Assembly: GCF_030164425.1 (NCBI RefSeq)
Contig: NZ_JASNJD010000026.1
Location: 1-64,000 of the forward strand
DNA: 64,000 nt
Direction of reading: 5' to 3'
From: Pseudodonghicola flavimaris
Lineage (GTDB): Bacteria > Pseudomonadota > Alphaproteobacteria > Rhodobacterales > Rhodobacteraceae
How positions within the stretch are numbered: position 1 is the stretch's first letter; each line of letters begins with the position of its first letter. Positions 1 to 8,184 of this stretch are shown here, one piece after another. A program made the position numbers and the translations under genes. The notes under the pieces were generated by a model. It saw only the letters and a program-made list of their open reading frames with translations, was not told where the DNA came from and searched no databases.

Positions 1-73
1 GGTAGCCCCTCTCCGTGATCTGCGCGACGGCGTCTCTCTTGAAATCGTCGCTGAACTTGGTGCTGCTCATCAT
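1..73 (-). pseudogene. IS3-type transposase OrfA, N-terminal stub (cut by window edge)
   Basis: Reading leftward from an ATG at 71-73 (a second ATG follows directly) gives a protein start containing STKFSDDFKRDAVAQITER. This is the opening of the helix-turn-helix OrfA of IS3-family elements. Only about 24 codons are visible before the window ends, so it is not known whether the rest is intact. A purine-rich AAGGAGG lies just upstream of the ATG and is a good ribosome-binding site. It differs from the OrfA at 1957-2283, so it belongs to a second IS3-type element. Confidence 0.6.
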
Positions 74-97
74 GGCCTCCTTGCCTCAAAATTAGCA

Positions 98-439
98 ATG
101 AAGGCGTCCACGATACACGGGGCTATTCAAACCAAGGGCGGCATGAACAGCAAGTTGCACGCCATCTGCGACAGCCAGGGCCGTCCGCTGAGCCTGTTCG
201 TGACCGCGGGACAGGTCAGTGACGACATCGGCGCATGGGCCTTGTTAAGCAGCCTGCCGAATGTCGAATGGCTGCTAGGGGATCGCGGCTATGACGCCGA
301 TTGGTTCCGAGAAGCATTGAACGACAAAGGGATACACGCCTGCATCCCGGGCCGGAAACAGCGCAAGAAGACCGTGAAATACGACAAGCGCCGCTACAAA
401 AGGCGCAACAGGACCGAGAACATGTTCGGCAGGCTCAAG
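98..439 (+). pseudogene. IS5-family transposase fragment, truncated at both ends
   Basis: The reading frame encodes the central and C-terminal catalytic part of an IS5-type DDE transposase: GGMNSKLHAICDSQGRPL, then LLGDRGYDADWF, which carries the second catalytic Asp, and RNRTENMFGRLK, which carries the catalytic Glu. The N-terminal third with the first Asp is missing. After the FGRLK codons (428-439) the family sequence stops and an IS256-type end begins. The open frame runs on to 514, but residues after position 439 are foreign. The fragment cannot encode an active enzyme. The left breakpoint is not precise and lies somewhere between 74 and about 120. Confidence 0.75.
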
Positions 440-1016
440 GGGAGTGTCCTGAAGACTGTGTATCTGGCCTGGCCCATGCGGTTTCAGATACTCAAGCATC
501 GAAGCGCTCGCTGAACAATATGGCGAACTGATTGCGGGCCGCAAACCATGTCTCTGACATTGCGACCATCCTTCTCAAATTTGCGGATGGCGAGATAGAT
601 CAGCTTGGTCGCGGCCTCGTCGGTCGGGAAGGAGCCACGCGTCTTGATCGTTTTCCGGATCACGCGGTTCAGGCTTTCTATGGCATTCGTGGTGTAGATG
701 ATTTTCCGGATCGCGGGATCGAAAGCAAAGAACGGGATCACTTCCTGCCACGCCCGGCGCCAGGCCGGGGCGATCGAGGCGAATTTCCCGGCCCACTTTT
801 CCTCGAAGGCATCGAGTTCGGCCTCGGCCATATCGGCGCTCGGAGCGCTGTAAATCCGGCGCAGATCGGCGGCCACGACCTTGCGGTCCTTCCAAGAGCA
901 GAAGTTCAGAGAATGGCGCACCAGATGCACGATACGGGTCTGGACCATGGTGTCCGGGAAGGCGGCGGATCGCCTCGGGGAAGCCCTTGAGACCGTCGAC
1001 AAGGGCAATCAGGATG
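440..1016 (-). pseudogene. IS256-family (mutator) transposase remnant, frameshifted and truncated
   Basis: Read leftward, the sequence encodes the C-terminal half of an IS256-type transposase. It starts abruptly near ILIALVDGLKGFPEAI at the IS3 border, continues with IVHLVRHSLNFCSWKDRK and TTNAIESLNRVIRKTIK, which has the catalytic Glu, and ends with NQFAILFSERF before a stop at 492-494. Two frameshifts are visible: one between the GFPEAI and FPDTMVQT segments (about 975), and one near 545 where NVRD must change frame to reach WFAARNQFAI. The N-terminal half is absent. Bases 440-491 (GGAGTGTCCTGAAGACTGTG and following) look like the terminal inverted repeat of the element. Confidence 0.75.
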
Positions 1017-1042
1017 TGAACCGCGCCAGGTCTGTCAGAGGC
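1017..1042. repeat. Left terminal inverted repeat of the IS3 element
   Basis: The 26-bp end begins TGAACCGCGCC and pairs with 2312-2337 with two mismatches. It sits directly against the truncated IS256 transposase. Confidence 0.9.
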
Positions 1043-1055
1043 CGGTTTGGGATAG

Positions 1056-1960
1056 TTACGCGGCCATGTCCTCAGGTTCCAGAGCTGCGTAGAAATTCGC
1101 CTCGGCTTCCGCGGGCGGAATGCTTCCGATCGGCTCGAGCAGGCGGCGGTTGTTGAACCAGTCCACCCAGTCCAGCGTCGCGTATTCTACAGCCTCGAAG
1201 TTGCGCCACGGACCACGACGGTGGATGACCTCGGCCTTGTAGAGACCGTTGATCGTCTCCGCCAAGGCGTTGTCGTTGCTGTCGCCGACGCTGCCGACGG
1301 AGGGTTCGATGCTCGCTTCCGCCAGCCGCTCCGTGTACTTGATGGACAGGTACCGGGAGCCGCAGTCGCTGTGATGGACCAGCCCCATTCCCTTTGCCGG
1401 CCAACGGTCATGGACAGCCTGTTCCAGGGCATCGAGGACGAACCCGGCAAGCGCGGTCGTGCTCACACGCCATCCGACGATCTTCCGAGCATAGGCATCG
1501 ATCACGAAAGCCACGTAGGCGAACCCCTTCCAGGTCGCCACATAGGTGAAGTCGCTCACCCAGAGCATGTTCCGAGCAGACGCCCGGAACTGCCGGTTCA
1601 CCCCGTCCAAGGGGCACGGCGCTTTCTTGTCGGGGATCGTCGTCCGGCATGGCTTGCCGCGGATAACTCTCTGAATGCCCATCTCTTTCATCAGGCGCGC
1701 CACGGTGCAGCGCGCGACAAAGATACCTTCCCTGCGGAGCTGCCGCCAGATTTTCCGGACGCCGTAGACACGCCAGTTCTCCTCGAAGACCCGCCGGATC
1801 TCGGAACGGAGGGCATGGTCGCGAGGGGCGCGACCTGACCGCCGGGACGGATCGGAGCACTTGGCCAGATGATTGAAATAAGTGGATGGGCGATCGGCAG
1901 GACCCTGCAGATCGGCTCGCCCCTGTGCGTGCCGCGATGGGCATCGATGAAGGCGATCAT
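1056..1960 (-). pseudogene. IS3-family transposase OrfB, frameshifted
   Basis: OrfB carries the rve integrase-type catalytic domain of IS3 elements. Visible motifs include WVSDFTYVATWKGFAYVAFV (first Asp), LVHHSDCGSRYLS (second Asp) and DNALAETING (Glu), so the DDE triad is present. The start is an ATG at 1958-1960 followed by IAFIDAHRG, overlapping the orfA stop. Around 1887-1893 the frame breaks: the family sequence APSTYFNHLAK is reached only by adding one C, so a single-base deletion separates the first about 24 codons from the rest. It could be a sequencing slip or a true inactivating change. Confidence 0.85.
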
Positions 1961-2283
1961 CGTTTCAGTGGGCGGTCGAGCTCCGCCATCGCAAAATAAG
2001 CGGATGCCTTGCGCAGGATCTCGTTGGCCAGGCGCAGCTCGCGGTTCTCGCGCTCCAGCGCTTTCAGCCGGTCGGCGACGTCGGCGGGAATGCCTGTCCG
2101 CTTGCCGCTGTCGACTTCCGCCTTCTTGACCCACTGGTTCAGCGTGTGTGCCGAGCAGCCGATCTTGGCGGAGATCGACATGACGGCTTGCCAGCGGGAG
2201 CCATGCTGGCTCTCGTTCTCCAGCACCAGCCTCACGGCGCGGTTCCGGACCTCAAGGGAAAACTTGTTCGTGGTCTTGCTCAT
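1957..2283 (-). CDS. IS3-family transposase OrfA
   Basis: The 108-residue protein has an N-terminal helix-turn-helix (about residues 8-60, [15 protein letters not shown] to [15 protein letters not shown]) that binds the element ends. A leucine-zipper-like tail follows ([20 protein letters not shown]) that promotes multimer formation in this family. Its stop codon overlaps the OrfB start in an ATGA. It looks intact. Confidence 0.9.
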   Translation of the reverse strand: MSKTTNKFSLEVRNRAVRLVLENESQHGSRWQAVMSISAKIGCSAHTLNQWVKKAEVDSGKRTGIPADVADRLKALERENRELRLANEILRKASAYFAMAELDRPLKR

Positions 2284-2311
2284 CCTGGCTTCACTGTACT
2301 TGCGAGTTAAA

Positions 2312-2337
2312 GCCTCCGACAGACCCGGCGCGGTTCA
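2312..2337. repeat. Right terminal inverted repeat of the IS3 element
   Basis: Its reverse complement begins TGAACCGCGCC and matches the left end at 24 of 26 positions. Immediately outside it lies the integrase tail. Confidence 0.9.
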
Positions 2338-2463
2338 AGGCGCAGTTCAGTTACCGGACACAAGACCCTCGCGATGGTCCAGAAGTACCGGGCGCAGGCG
2401 AACCGAAAAGCAGGCTCGAAAAGGGCTCAGACCGCTCGGGAAGGGAACGAAAACGAAACGTGA
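2338..2463 (+). pseudogene. Tyrosine recombinase (integrase) C-terminal remnant
   Basis: The frame starting at 2356 reads [20 protein letters not shown] and ends at a TGA at 2461-2463. The GHKT...YR pattern is the last part of the catalytic domain of phage or island tyrosine integrases, where the LGH motif and the nucleophile Tyr lie (here the Y in VQKYR). Only about 35 residues survive, because the IS3 end at 2337 replaces everything upstream. The gene runs toward a tRNA-Leu about 85 bp away, the classical integration target. It is read as the scar of an excised or decayed genomic island. The family call rests on a short motif. Confidence 0.65.
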
Positions 2464-2546
2464 AAGTGCCAAATGAAGTGCCAAAACACCGCGCGGAACG
2501 CGAAGCCAAGCGAGGGAATTCGAAACTTTATCATTTGAAATCAACG

Positions 2547-2631
2547 TGGTGCGGGTGAAGGGACTTGAACCCCCACGCCTTGCGGCGCCAGAACCTAAAT
2601 CTGGTGCGTCTACCAATTCCGCCACACCCGC
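2547..2631 (-). tRNA. tRNA-Leu (anticodon UAG)
   Basis: Read on the minus strand, the gene starts GCGGGTG and ends CACCCGC followed by an encoded ACCA, giving a 7-bp acceptor stem. The anticodon arm is CCAGA-TTTAGGT-TCTGG, so the anticodon is TAG and the tRNA reads CUA/CUG-type leucine codons. A long variable arm (GCGCCGCAAGGCG) marks a class II tRNA, and the T arm has GGTTCAAGTC. The length of 85 nt is normal for tRNA-Leu with CCA. The neighbouring integrase tail suggests its 3' half served as an attachment site. Confidence 0.95.
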
Positions 2632-2776
2632 ACTCGGCGGCCCGGGCCGCGCGTGCTGCGCCTCTTAGCAAAGCTTGTCAGGCGATGCGAGGAAAAAACC
2701 ACATCCCTGCGGCGCGGTGAAGAGGTCGGGAAGCGGCGCCGCGGCGGGTCGGTTTCGCCCCTCCAGCGCGCGCCAC

Positions 2777-4375
2777 TCAGCCGCCAGCGCCCGCCTCCGC
2801 CAGCGCCCGGAACACCGCGGGCAGCGCCTCGGGCAGATCCTCGGCGATCAGGCCGGGACCGAAGCACCGCGCCGCCTCCGCATGCAGCCAGGCACCGGCC
2901 CGGGCCGCCCCGAAGGGGGGGAGACCACGGGCCAGAAGCCCGGTCACGATGCCAGCCAGCACATCGCCGGCGCCGGCCGTCGCCAGCCAGGGCACCCGCC
3001 GGGAATAGAGCGCGCCATGGATACCGGCCCGCCCCTCCGGTGCGGCGATCACCGTGTCGGGCCCCTTCAGCAGCACCACGCAGCCGGCCCGCCGGGCCGC
3101 GGCGCGCGCCGCGTCCAGCCGCGAAAACGCCGGCCCGCGTTGCGCCGGCTCGCGCAACCGCTGGGCGAGATCGGGAAAGATACGGGCGAATTCGCCGTCA
3201 TGCGGGGTCAGCACGCAGGCGCTGTGCAGCTGCTCGAACAGCTCCTCCGGTGCGGTTCGGAACAGCGTCAGCGCATCGGCATCGAGCACCGTCGCCCGCC
3301 CCGCCGCCAGCGCCGCCTCCACCAGCGCGCGGGCACGCGGCTTCACCCCCAGCCCCGGCCCGAGGCAGAGCGCATTCAGCCGCCGGTCCTCAAGCACCCG
3401 GGTCAGGGCGGCGCCATCCGGGATTTCGGTCATCATCAGCGCGGTGATCTGCGCCGCAACCTCCTCCATCGCGGCCGGCGGCACCCCCAGCGTCACCAGC
3501 CCGGCCCCCGTGCGCAGCGCCGCCCGTGCGGCAAGGCGCGCTGCCCCCGTCCGCCCCGCCCCACCGCTCATCACCAGGGCATGACCATGGGCAAATTTGT
3601 GCTGCCCCTTGGCCCAGCCCTGCCGGCGCCCCTTGTCGCAGGCAGCGAGTTCAACTCGCCCCGCCGCGCCAGTGCCGACCAGATCGACCCGGTCGGCGCC
3701 GCCCCCCGGTGCCGTCGGCAGCCCGATCGGCGCGATCACCAGCTGGCCGGCATAATCCGGCCCGGCGTCCAGATAATGGCCGAGCTTGGCGACGTGAAAG
3801 CTGACGGTCAGATCGGCGGCAATCGCCCTGCCCAACACCCGGCCGCTGTCCGAACAGATGCCGCTGGGGATATCCACCGCGACGATGCGGGGCGGCTCCG
3901 GCATGTCGGTGAGCGGTTGCAGAAGCTCCGCCAGCGCCCCGGCGACCGGTCGCGACAGCCCGGTGCCGAAGAGCGCGTCGATCACCACCGGTCGGCCCTG
4001 CCCCTCCGCCGCGGCCAGCGCCGCCGCGGAAAACCCGGTGAGCGGCTCCAGCGGACCCTCGGCCTGCCAGCGGGTGCAGTTCAACCGGGCGTCGGGCGGC
4101 AACCGCTCCGCATCGCCGAAGAGATAGACGGTGACCTGCCAGCCGCGCGCCTTCAGCAGCCGCGCGATCACGAAACCGTCGCCGCCGTTGTTGCCCGGCC
4201 CCGCCAGCACCACCGCGCGCGGCGTACCGCCTGCCAGATCCGGCCAGCGGTGCAGCATCGCATCGACCACGCCACCGCCCGCGCGCTCCATCAGGACCTC
4301 TCCGCTCACCCTGCCCGAAGCGATCTCTGCCGCCTCCACCGCCCGCATCTGCGCCGCGCTCAGCAATTCCGTCAT
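2777..4375 (-). CDS. nnr: Bifunctional NAD(P)H-hydrate epimerase / ADP-dependent dehydratase
   Basis: This cytosolic repair enzyme turns damaged NADHX/NADPHX back into NAD(P)H. The 532-residue chain has both usual domains. The N-terminal YjeF epimerase domain spans about residues 1-215 and carries AGPGNNGGDGFVIARLL. The C-terminal ribokinase-like dehydratase spans about 235-525 and carries LTPHDGEFARIFPD and the nucleotide-binding TAGAGDVLAGIVTGLL. The ATG at 4373-4375 is preceded by GAAAGG at ribosome-binding distance. It diverges from glnB over a 170-bp gap. The length is slightly above the usual 480-510 residues. Confidence 0.93.
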   Translation of the reverse strand: MTELLSAAQMRAVEAAEIASGRVSGEVLMERAGGGVVDAMLHRWPDLAGGTPRAVVLAGPGNNGGDGFVIARLLKARGWQVTVYLFGDAERLPPDARLNCTRWQAEGPLEPLTGFSAAALAAAEGQGRPVVIDALFGTGLSRPVAGALAELLQPLTDMPEPPRIVAVDIPSGICSDSGRVLGRAIAADLTVSFHVAKLGHYLDAGPDYAGQLVIAPIGLPTAPGGGADRVDLVGTGAAGRVELAACDKGRRQGWAKGQHKFAHGHALVMSGGAGRTGAARLAARAALRTGAGLVTLGVPPAAMEEVAAQITALMMTEIPDGAALTRVLEDRRLNALCLGPGLGVKPRARALVEAALAAGRATVLDADALTLFRTAPEELFEQLHSACVLTPHDGEFARIFPDLAQRLREPAQRGPAFSRLDAARAAARRAGCVVLLKGPDTVIAAPEGRAGIHGALYSRRVPWLATAGAGDVLAGIVTGLLARGLPPFGAARAGAWLHAEAARCFGPGLIAEDLPEALPAVFRALAEAGAGG

Positions 4376-4467
4376 GATGAACCTTTCAGCGATTCAATAT
4401 CGCCCATTATTTAGCCGTTCAGCCTAAACTTTAATCTCGCCCCGGTTTTCGCTCTGTCCGGGCTTGA

Positions 4468-4884
<417 letters not shown>

Positions 4885-4925
4885 CCCACATCTCAGAACG
4901 ACCCTACAGAAAAGGACATTGCAGA

Positions 4926-6332
4926 ATGAGCAAGGATGCAGTTCTCCAGCTGATGAAGGAGGAGGATGTCGCGTACGTCGATATCCGTTTCACGGACCCG
5001 CGCGGCAAGTTGCAGCACGTCACCGTGATGGCGGATCAGGTCGACGAGGACTTCCTTGACGAGGGCTTCATGTTCGATGGCTCTTCGATCGCCGGCTGGA
5101 AATCGATCGAAGCTTCCGACATGAAGCTGATGCCCGACACCGACAGCGCCTATATCGATCCGTTCTACGCGGAAAAGACGCTCTGCATCCATTGCTCGGT
5201 GGTCGAGCCCGACACCGGCGAAGCCTATGAGCGCGACCCGCGCGGCACCGCGCAGAAGGCCGAAGCCTACCTGAAAGCCTCCGGCATCGGTGACGCGGCC
5301 TACATGGGCCCGGAAGCCGAGTTCTTCCTGTTCGACGACGTCAAATACTCGAACACCATGAACAAGGTGTCCTACGAAGTCGACGCCACCGACGCGGCCT
5401 GGAACACCGACACCGATTACGAAGTCGGCAACATGGGTCACCGTCCCGGCGTCAAGGGCGGCTACTTCCCGGTCAACCCGGTGGACGAAGCCCAGGACCT
5501 GCGGTCTGAAATGCTCTCGACCATGAAGCGTCTGGGCATGAAGGTCGACAAGCACCACCACGAGGTGGCTTCCTGTCAGCATGAGCTGGGTCTGATCTTC
5601 GACACCCTGACCAAACAGGCCGACGAGCTGCAGAAATACAAATACGTGATCCACAACGTGGCCCACGCCTATGGCAAATCGGCGACCTTCATGCCGAAGC
5701 CGATCTATGGCGACAACGGCACCGGCATGCACGTCAACATGTCGATCTGGAAAGACGGCAAGCCGCTGTTCGCCGGCGACAAATATGCCGATCTGTCGGA
5801 TGAGGCCCTGTGGTTCATCGGCGGCATCCTGAAGCACGCCAAGACCCTGAACGCCTTCACCAACCCGTCGACCAACTCCTACAAGCGTCTGATCCCCGGG
5901 TTCGAAGCTCCGGTTCTGCGCGCCTATTCGGCCCGCAACCGCTCTGGCTGCGTCCGTATTCCGTGGACCGAAAGCCCGAAGGCGAAACGCGTGGAAGCCC
6001 GCTTCCCCGATCCCTCGTCGAACCCCTACCTGGCTTTCGCAGCCCTGCTGATGGCCGGCCTCGACGGCATCAAGAACAAGATCGATCCGGGCGAAGCCAT
6101 GGACAAGAACCTGTACGATCTGCCCGCCGAAGAACTGGCCGGCATCCCGACCGTCTGCGGTTCGCTGCGTGAGGCACTGGAATGCCTGGCCGCAGACCAT
6201 GACTTCCTGCTGCAGGGCGACGTTTTCACCAAAGACCAGATCGAGGGCTATATCGCGCTCAAGATGGAAGAGGTGGAAACCTACGAGCACACCCCGCACC
6301 CGGTCGAATACGGCATGTACTACAGCTGCTGA
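4926..6332 (+). CDS. glnA: Type I glutamine synthetase
   Basis: Glutamine synthetase makes glutamine from glutamate, ammonia and ATP in the cytosol as a dodecamer. The 468 residues are the normal length of the beta-type enzyme. Motifs include [11 protein letters not shown] near residue 50, the glutamate-binding [29 protein letters not shown], and [11 protein letters not shown] near 397, which holds the Tyr adenylylated by GlnE. The last supports post-translational control through the GlnB encoded just upstream. AAAGGA precedes the ATG. A strong intrinsic terminator lies 28 bp after the stop. Confidence 0.97.
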   Translation: MSKDAVLQLMKEEDVAYVDIRFTDPRGKLQHVTVMADQVDEDFLDEGFMFDGSSIAGWKSIEASDMKLMPDTDSAYIDPFYAEKTLCIHCSVVEPDTGEAYERDPRGTAQKAEAYLKASGIGDAAYMGPEAEFFLFDDVKYSNTMNKVSYEVDATDAAWNTDTDYEVGNMGHRPGVKGGYFPVNPVDEAQDLRSEMLSTMKRLGMKVDKHHHEVASCQHELGLIFDTLTKQADELQKYKYVIHNVAHAYGKSATFMPKPIYGDNGTGMHVNMSIWKDGKPLFAGDKYADLSDEALWFIGGILKHAKTLNAFTNPSTNSYKRLIPGFEAPVLRAYSARNRSGCVRIPWTESPKAKRVEARFPDPSSNPYLAFAALLMAGLDGIKNKIDPGEAMDKNLYDLPAEELAGIPTVCGSLREALECLAADHDFLLQGDVFTKDQIEGYIALKMEEVETYEHTPHPVEYGMYYSC

Positions 6333-6360
6333 TCCGTCCCCGCGACGGAGACCGCAGGAA

Positions 6361-6386
6361 GGGCGCCCCACGGGGCGCCCTTTTTC
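6361..6386 (+). terminator. Rho-independent terminator of glnB-glnA
   Basis: GGGCGCCCC, a short ACGG loop and GGCGCCC are followed by TTTTT. The perfect GC stem with a T run sits immediately downstream of glnA. Confidence 0.9.
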
Positions 6387-6518
6387 GTGGCGCCGATTGC
6401 TTCAGAAGGTTCGGGCGGCTCCGGGATCGCGGAAGGCACCGCCCTGCCCGGCCCTCGGAACAACCTGTGCCGTGGCGCGCCCGGCGAAACCGGAGCGCCA
6501 AAGGGGCCAGCCCCCGCA

Positions 6519-6546
6519 CCCCCGGGACATTTGTCGCCAGAAAAAG
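6519..6546. repeat. Copy of an intergenic repeat (CCCCCGGGA-ATTT-CCAGAAAAAG type)
   Basis: CCCCCGGGACATTTG followed by CGCCAGAAAAAG matches the reverse complement of 16847-16874 at most positions. It is one member of a family of AT-centred, GC-flanked intergenic motifs seen several times in this window. Confidence 0.55.
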
Positions 6547-6558
6547 ACCGAAGCCGGA

Positions 6559-6996
6559 TCACACGCTGCTGAGCAGCAGGCTGGTTTCGCTGTTCGAGAT
6601 GCCGTCGATCATCCGCACCTCGCGCAGCACCCGGTCGAAATCCGACAGGCTGGCGGCGCGGATGTTGGCGACCAGATCCCAGTTGCCATTGGTGGTGTGC
6701 AGCCGCCGTATCTCCGGCAGGCCGCGCAGCTGGCGGATCACCTGGGTGGTAGATTTGCCAACCACCTCGATCATCATCACCGCGTTGATGCTGCGGTCGT
6801 CGTAATCCTCGCGCACACGGACGGTGAACCCCAGAAGCGTTCCCGTCTGGATCAGCCGATCAAGCCGGCTTTGTACGGTGCCGCGCGCCACCCCCAGCGC
6901 ATCGGCGAGTTTCGACAGCGAGGCGCGGCCGTCGTGGCGCAGGTGCGCGATGATCCGGCGGTCAAGTTCATCGGGGATATATTTGGCGTCTTGCAT
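6559..6996 (-). CDS. Lrp/AsnC-family transcriptional regulator
   Basis: The protein has an N-terminal winged helix-turn-helix (ELDRRIIAHLRHDGRASLSK to GTVQSRLDRLIQ, about residues 8-55). A C-terminal RAM ligand-binding domain follows (about 65-140, with TTNGNWDLVANIRA). Such regulators bind amino acids and usually control genes beside them. The ATG at 6996 (MQDAKYIPDELD) is preferred; an in-frame GTG at 7020 would lie inside a perfect palindrome at 7011-7026. It diverges from the ornithine cyclodeaminase and CtlX-like genes and very likely controls them. Confidence 0.88.
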   Translation of the reverse strand: MQDAKYIPDELDRRIIAHLRHDGRASLSKLADALGVARGTVQSRLDRLIQTGTLLGFTVRVREDYDDRSINAVMMIEVVGKSTTQVIRQLRGLPEIRRLHTTNGNWDLVANIRAASLSDFDRVLREVRMIDGISNSETSLLLSSV

Positions 6997-7010
6997 CCAG
7001 CATGCCTGAT

Positions 7011-7026
7011 CATATTGCACAATATG
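7011..7026. promoter_or_regulatory. Palindromic operator between the Lrp/AsnC gene and ocd
   Basis: CATATTG-CA-CAATATG is a perfect 7-bp inverted repeat with a 2-bp spacer. It lies 15 bp upstream of the regulator start and about 110 bp upstream of the ocd start. Its position and symmetry suit a dimeric Lrp/AsnC-type regulator acting on both divergent units. Binding is inferred. Confidence 0.6.
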
Positions 7027-7134
7027 ACTATCAATATCGCCAGAAATACTGACAAAAACAATGCAGGTTTGATATATCCGTCAAAATCGCGGCGCTTCAT
7101 ACTCTGTCTCACAGGTTCAACACCCGAGAGACTC

Positions 7135-8184
7135 ATGCCCAACTCCCCCTCTGAAAAAGCCCTTGTCCCCTTCGTCAGCGTCGCCGACATGATGCGGCTG
7201 GTGCATCATATCGGCCTTGAGCCGCTGCTGCGGGCGCTGACCGATGCCATCGAGGCCGACTTCCGCCGCTGGCAGATGTTCGACAAGACGCCGCGCATCG
7301 CCGCCCATTCGCGCGAAGGGGTGATCGAGCTGATGCCGACCTCCGACGGGACGCTCTACGGCTTCAAATATGTCAACGGTCACCCCAAGAACATGGCCGA
7401 GGGGCTGCAAACGGTCACCGCCTTCGGGCTGCTGGCCGAGGTGTCGACCGGCTATCCGCTATTGCTGACCGAGATGACGCTGCTGACCGCGCTGCGGACG
7501 GCCGCGACCTCGGCGATGGCGGCGCGGCATCTGGCACCGAAGGACGCCCGCACCATGGCGATGATCGGCAATGGCGCCCAGGCGGAGTTCCAGGCGCTGG
7601 CGATGAAGGCGGTGCTGGGGATCGACGCCGTGCGCCTCTATGACATCGACCCGGCGGCGACGGCCAAGGTGGCGCGGAACCTGGCCGGGCGGGGGCTGCG
7701 GGTCACCTCCTGCCGCAGTGCCGAAGCGGCGCTCGAGGGGGCGGAGATCCTTACCACCTGCACCGCCGACAAGCAATTCGCCACCATCCTGACCGACAAC
7801 ATGGTCGGCGCCGGCGTACACATCAACGCCATCGGCGGCGATTGCCCCGGCAAGACCGAGCTGCATCGCGATATTCTGCTGCGGTCGGACATCTTCGTGG
7901 AATACCCGCCGCAGACACGCATCGAGGGCGAGATCCAGCAGCTGGACGAGGATCACCCGGTGACCGAACTGTGGCAGGTGATCCGCGGCGAGGCCCCAGG
8001 GCGGCGCGACGACCGGCAGATCACGCTGTTCGACAGCGTCGGTTTCGCGATCGAGGATTTCTCCGCCCTGCGCTATGTGCGCGACCAGGTGGAGGGCAGC
8101 GATTTCTATCAGGAGATCGACCTGATCGCCGATCCCGACGATGCCCGGGACCTGTTCGGCATGCTGCAACGGGCAGCCCTGTGA
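7135..8184 (+). CDS. ocd: Ornithine cyclodeaminase / mu-crystallin family protein
   Basis: Ornithine cyclodeaminase converts ornithine to proline and ammonia using bound NAD+. The 349 residues fit the family (about 330-360). The Rossmann segment MAMIGNGAQAEFQALAM (about residues 140-160) corresponds to the GxGxQA NAD-binding motif. GVHINAIGGDCPGKTELH corresponds to the conserved NAxGGDxPGKTEL stretch that separates true cyclodeaminases from other mu-crystallins. RTAATSAMAARHLA is also conserved. The next gene starts within the stop codon (ATGA), so the two are translationally coupled. The context supports arginine or citrulline breakdown. Confidence 0.88.
   Translation: MPNSPSEKALVPFVSVADMMRLVHHIGLEPLLRALTDAIEADFRRWQMFDKTPRIAAHSREGVIELMPTSDGTLYGFKYVNGHPKNMAEGLQTVTAFGLLAEVSTGYPLLLTEMTLLTALRTAATSAMAARHLAPKDARTMAMIGNGAQAEFQALAMKAVLGIDAVRLYDIDPAATAKVARNLAGRGLRVTSCRSAEAALEGAEILTTCTADKQFATILTDNMVGAGVHINAIGGDCPGKTELHRDILLRSDIFVEYPPQTRIEGEIQQLDEDHPVTELWQVIRGEAPGRRDDRQITLFDSVGFAIEDFSALRYVRDQVEGSDFYQEIDLIADPDDARDLFGMLQRAAL

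Larger units (their letters stand above)
1017..2337 (-). mobile_element. IS3-family insertion sequence, near full length
   Basis: The 1321-bp element is bounded by 26-bp inverted repeats at 1017-1042 and 2312-2337 that match at 24 of 26 positions. Both ends start TGAACCGCGCC, a common terminus of IS3-family elements. Inside are orfA (1957-2283) and orfB (1056-1960) on the minus strand, overlapping as ATGA, the usual arrangement for a frameshift-made OrfAB transposase. Flanking trinucleotides (ATG left, AGG right) do not form a clear target duplication. The left end lies in IS256 sequence and the right end in an integrase remnant, so a deletion or recombination probably followed insertion. A frameshift in orfB makes autonomous activity unlikely. 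Confidence 0.9.

Noticed and set aside
2464-2546. A second att-like copy of the tRNA-Leu 3' end
   Set aside because: I compared the sequence between the integrase tail and the tRNA and across 1-2540 by eye and found no convincing duplicate; the other end may be outside the window.
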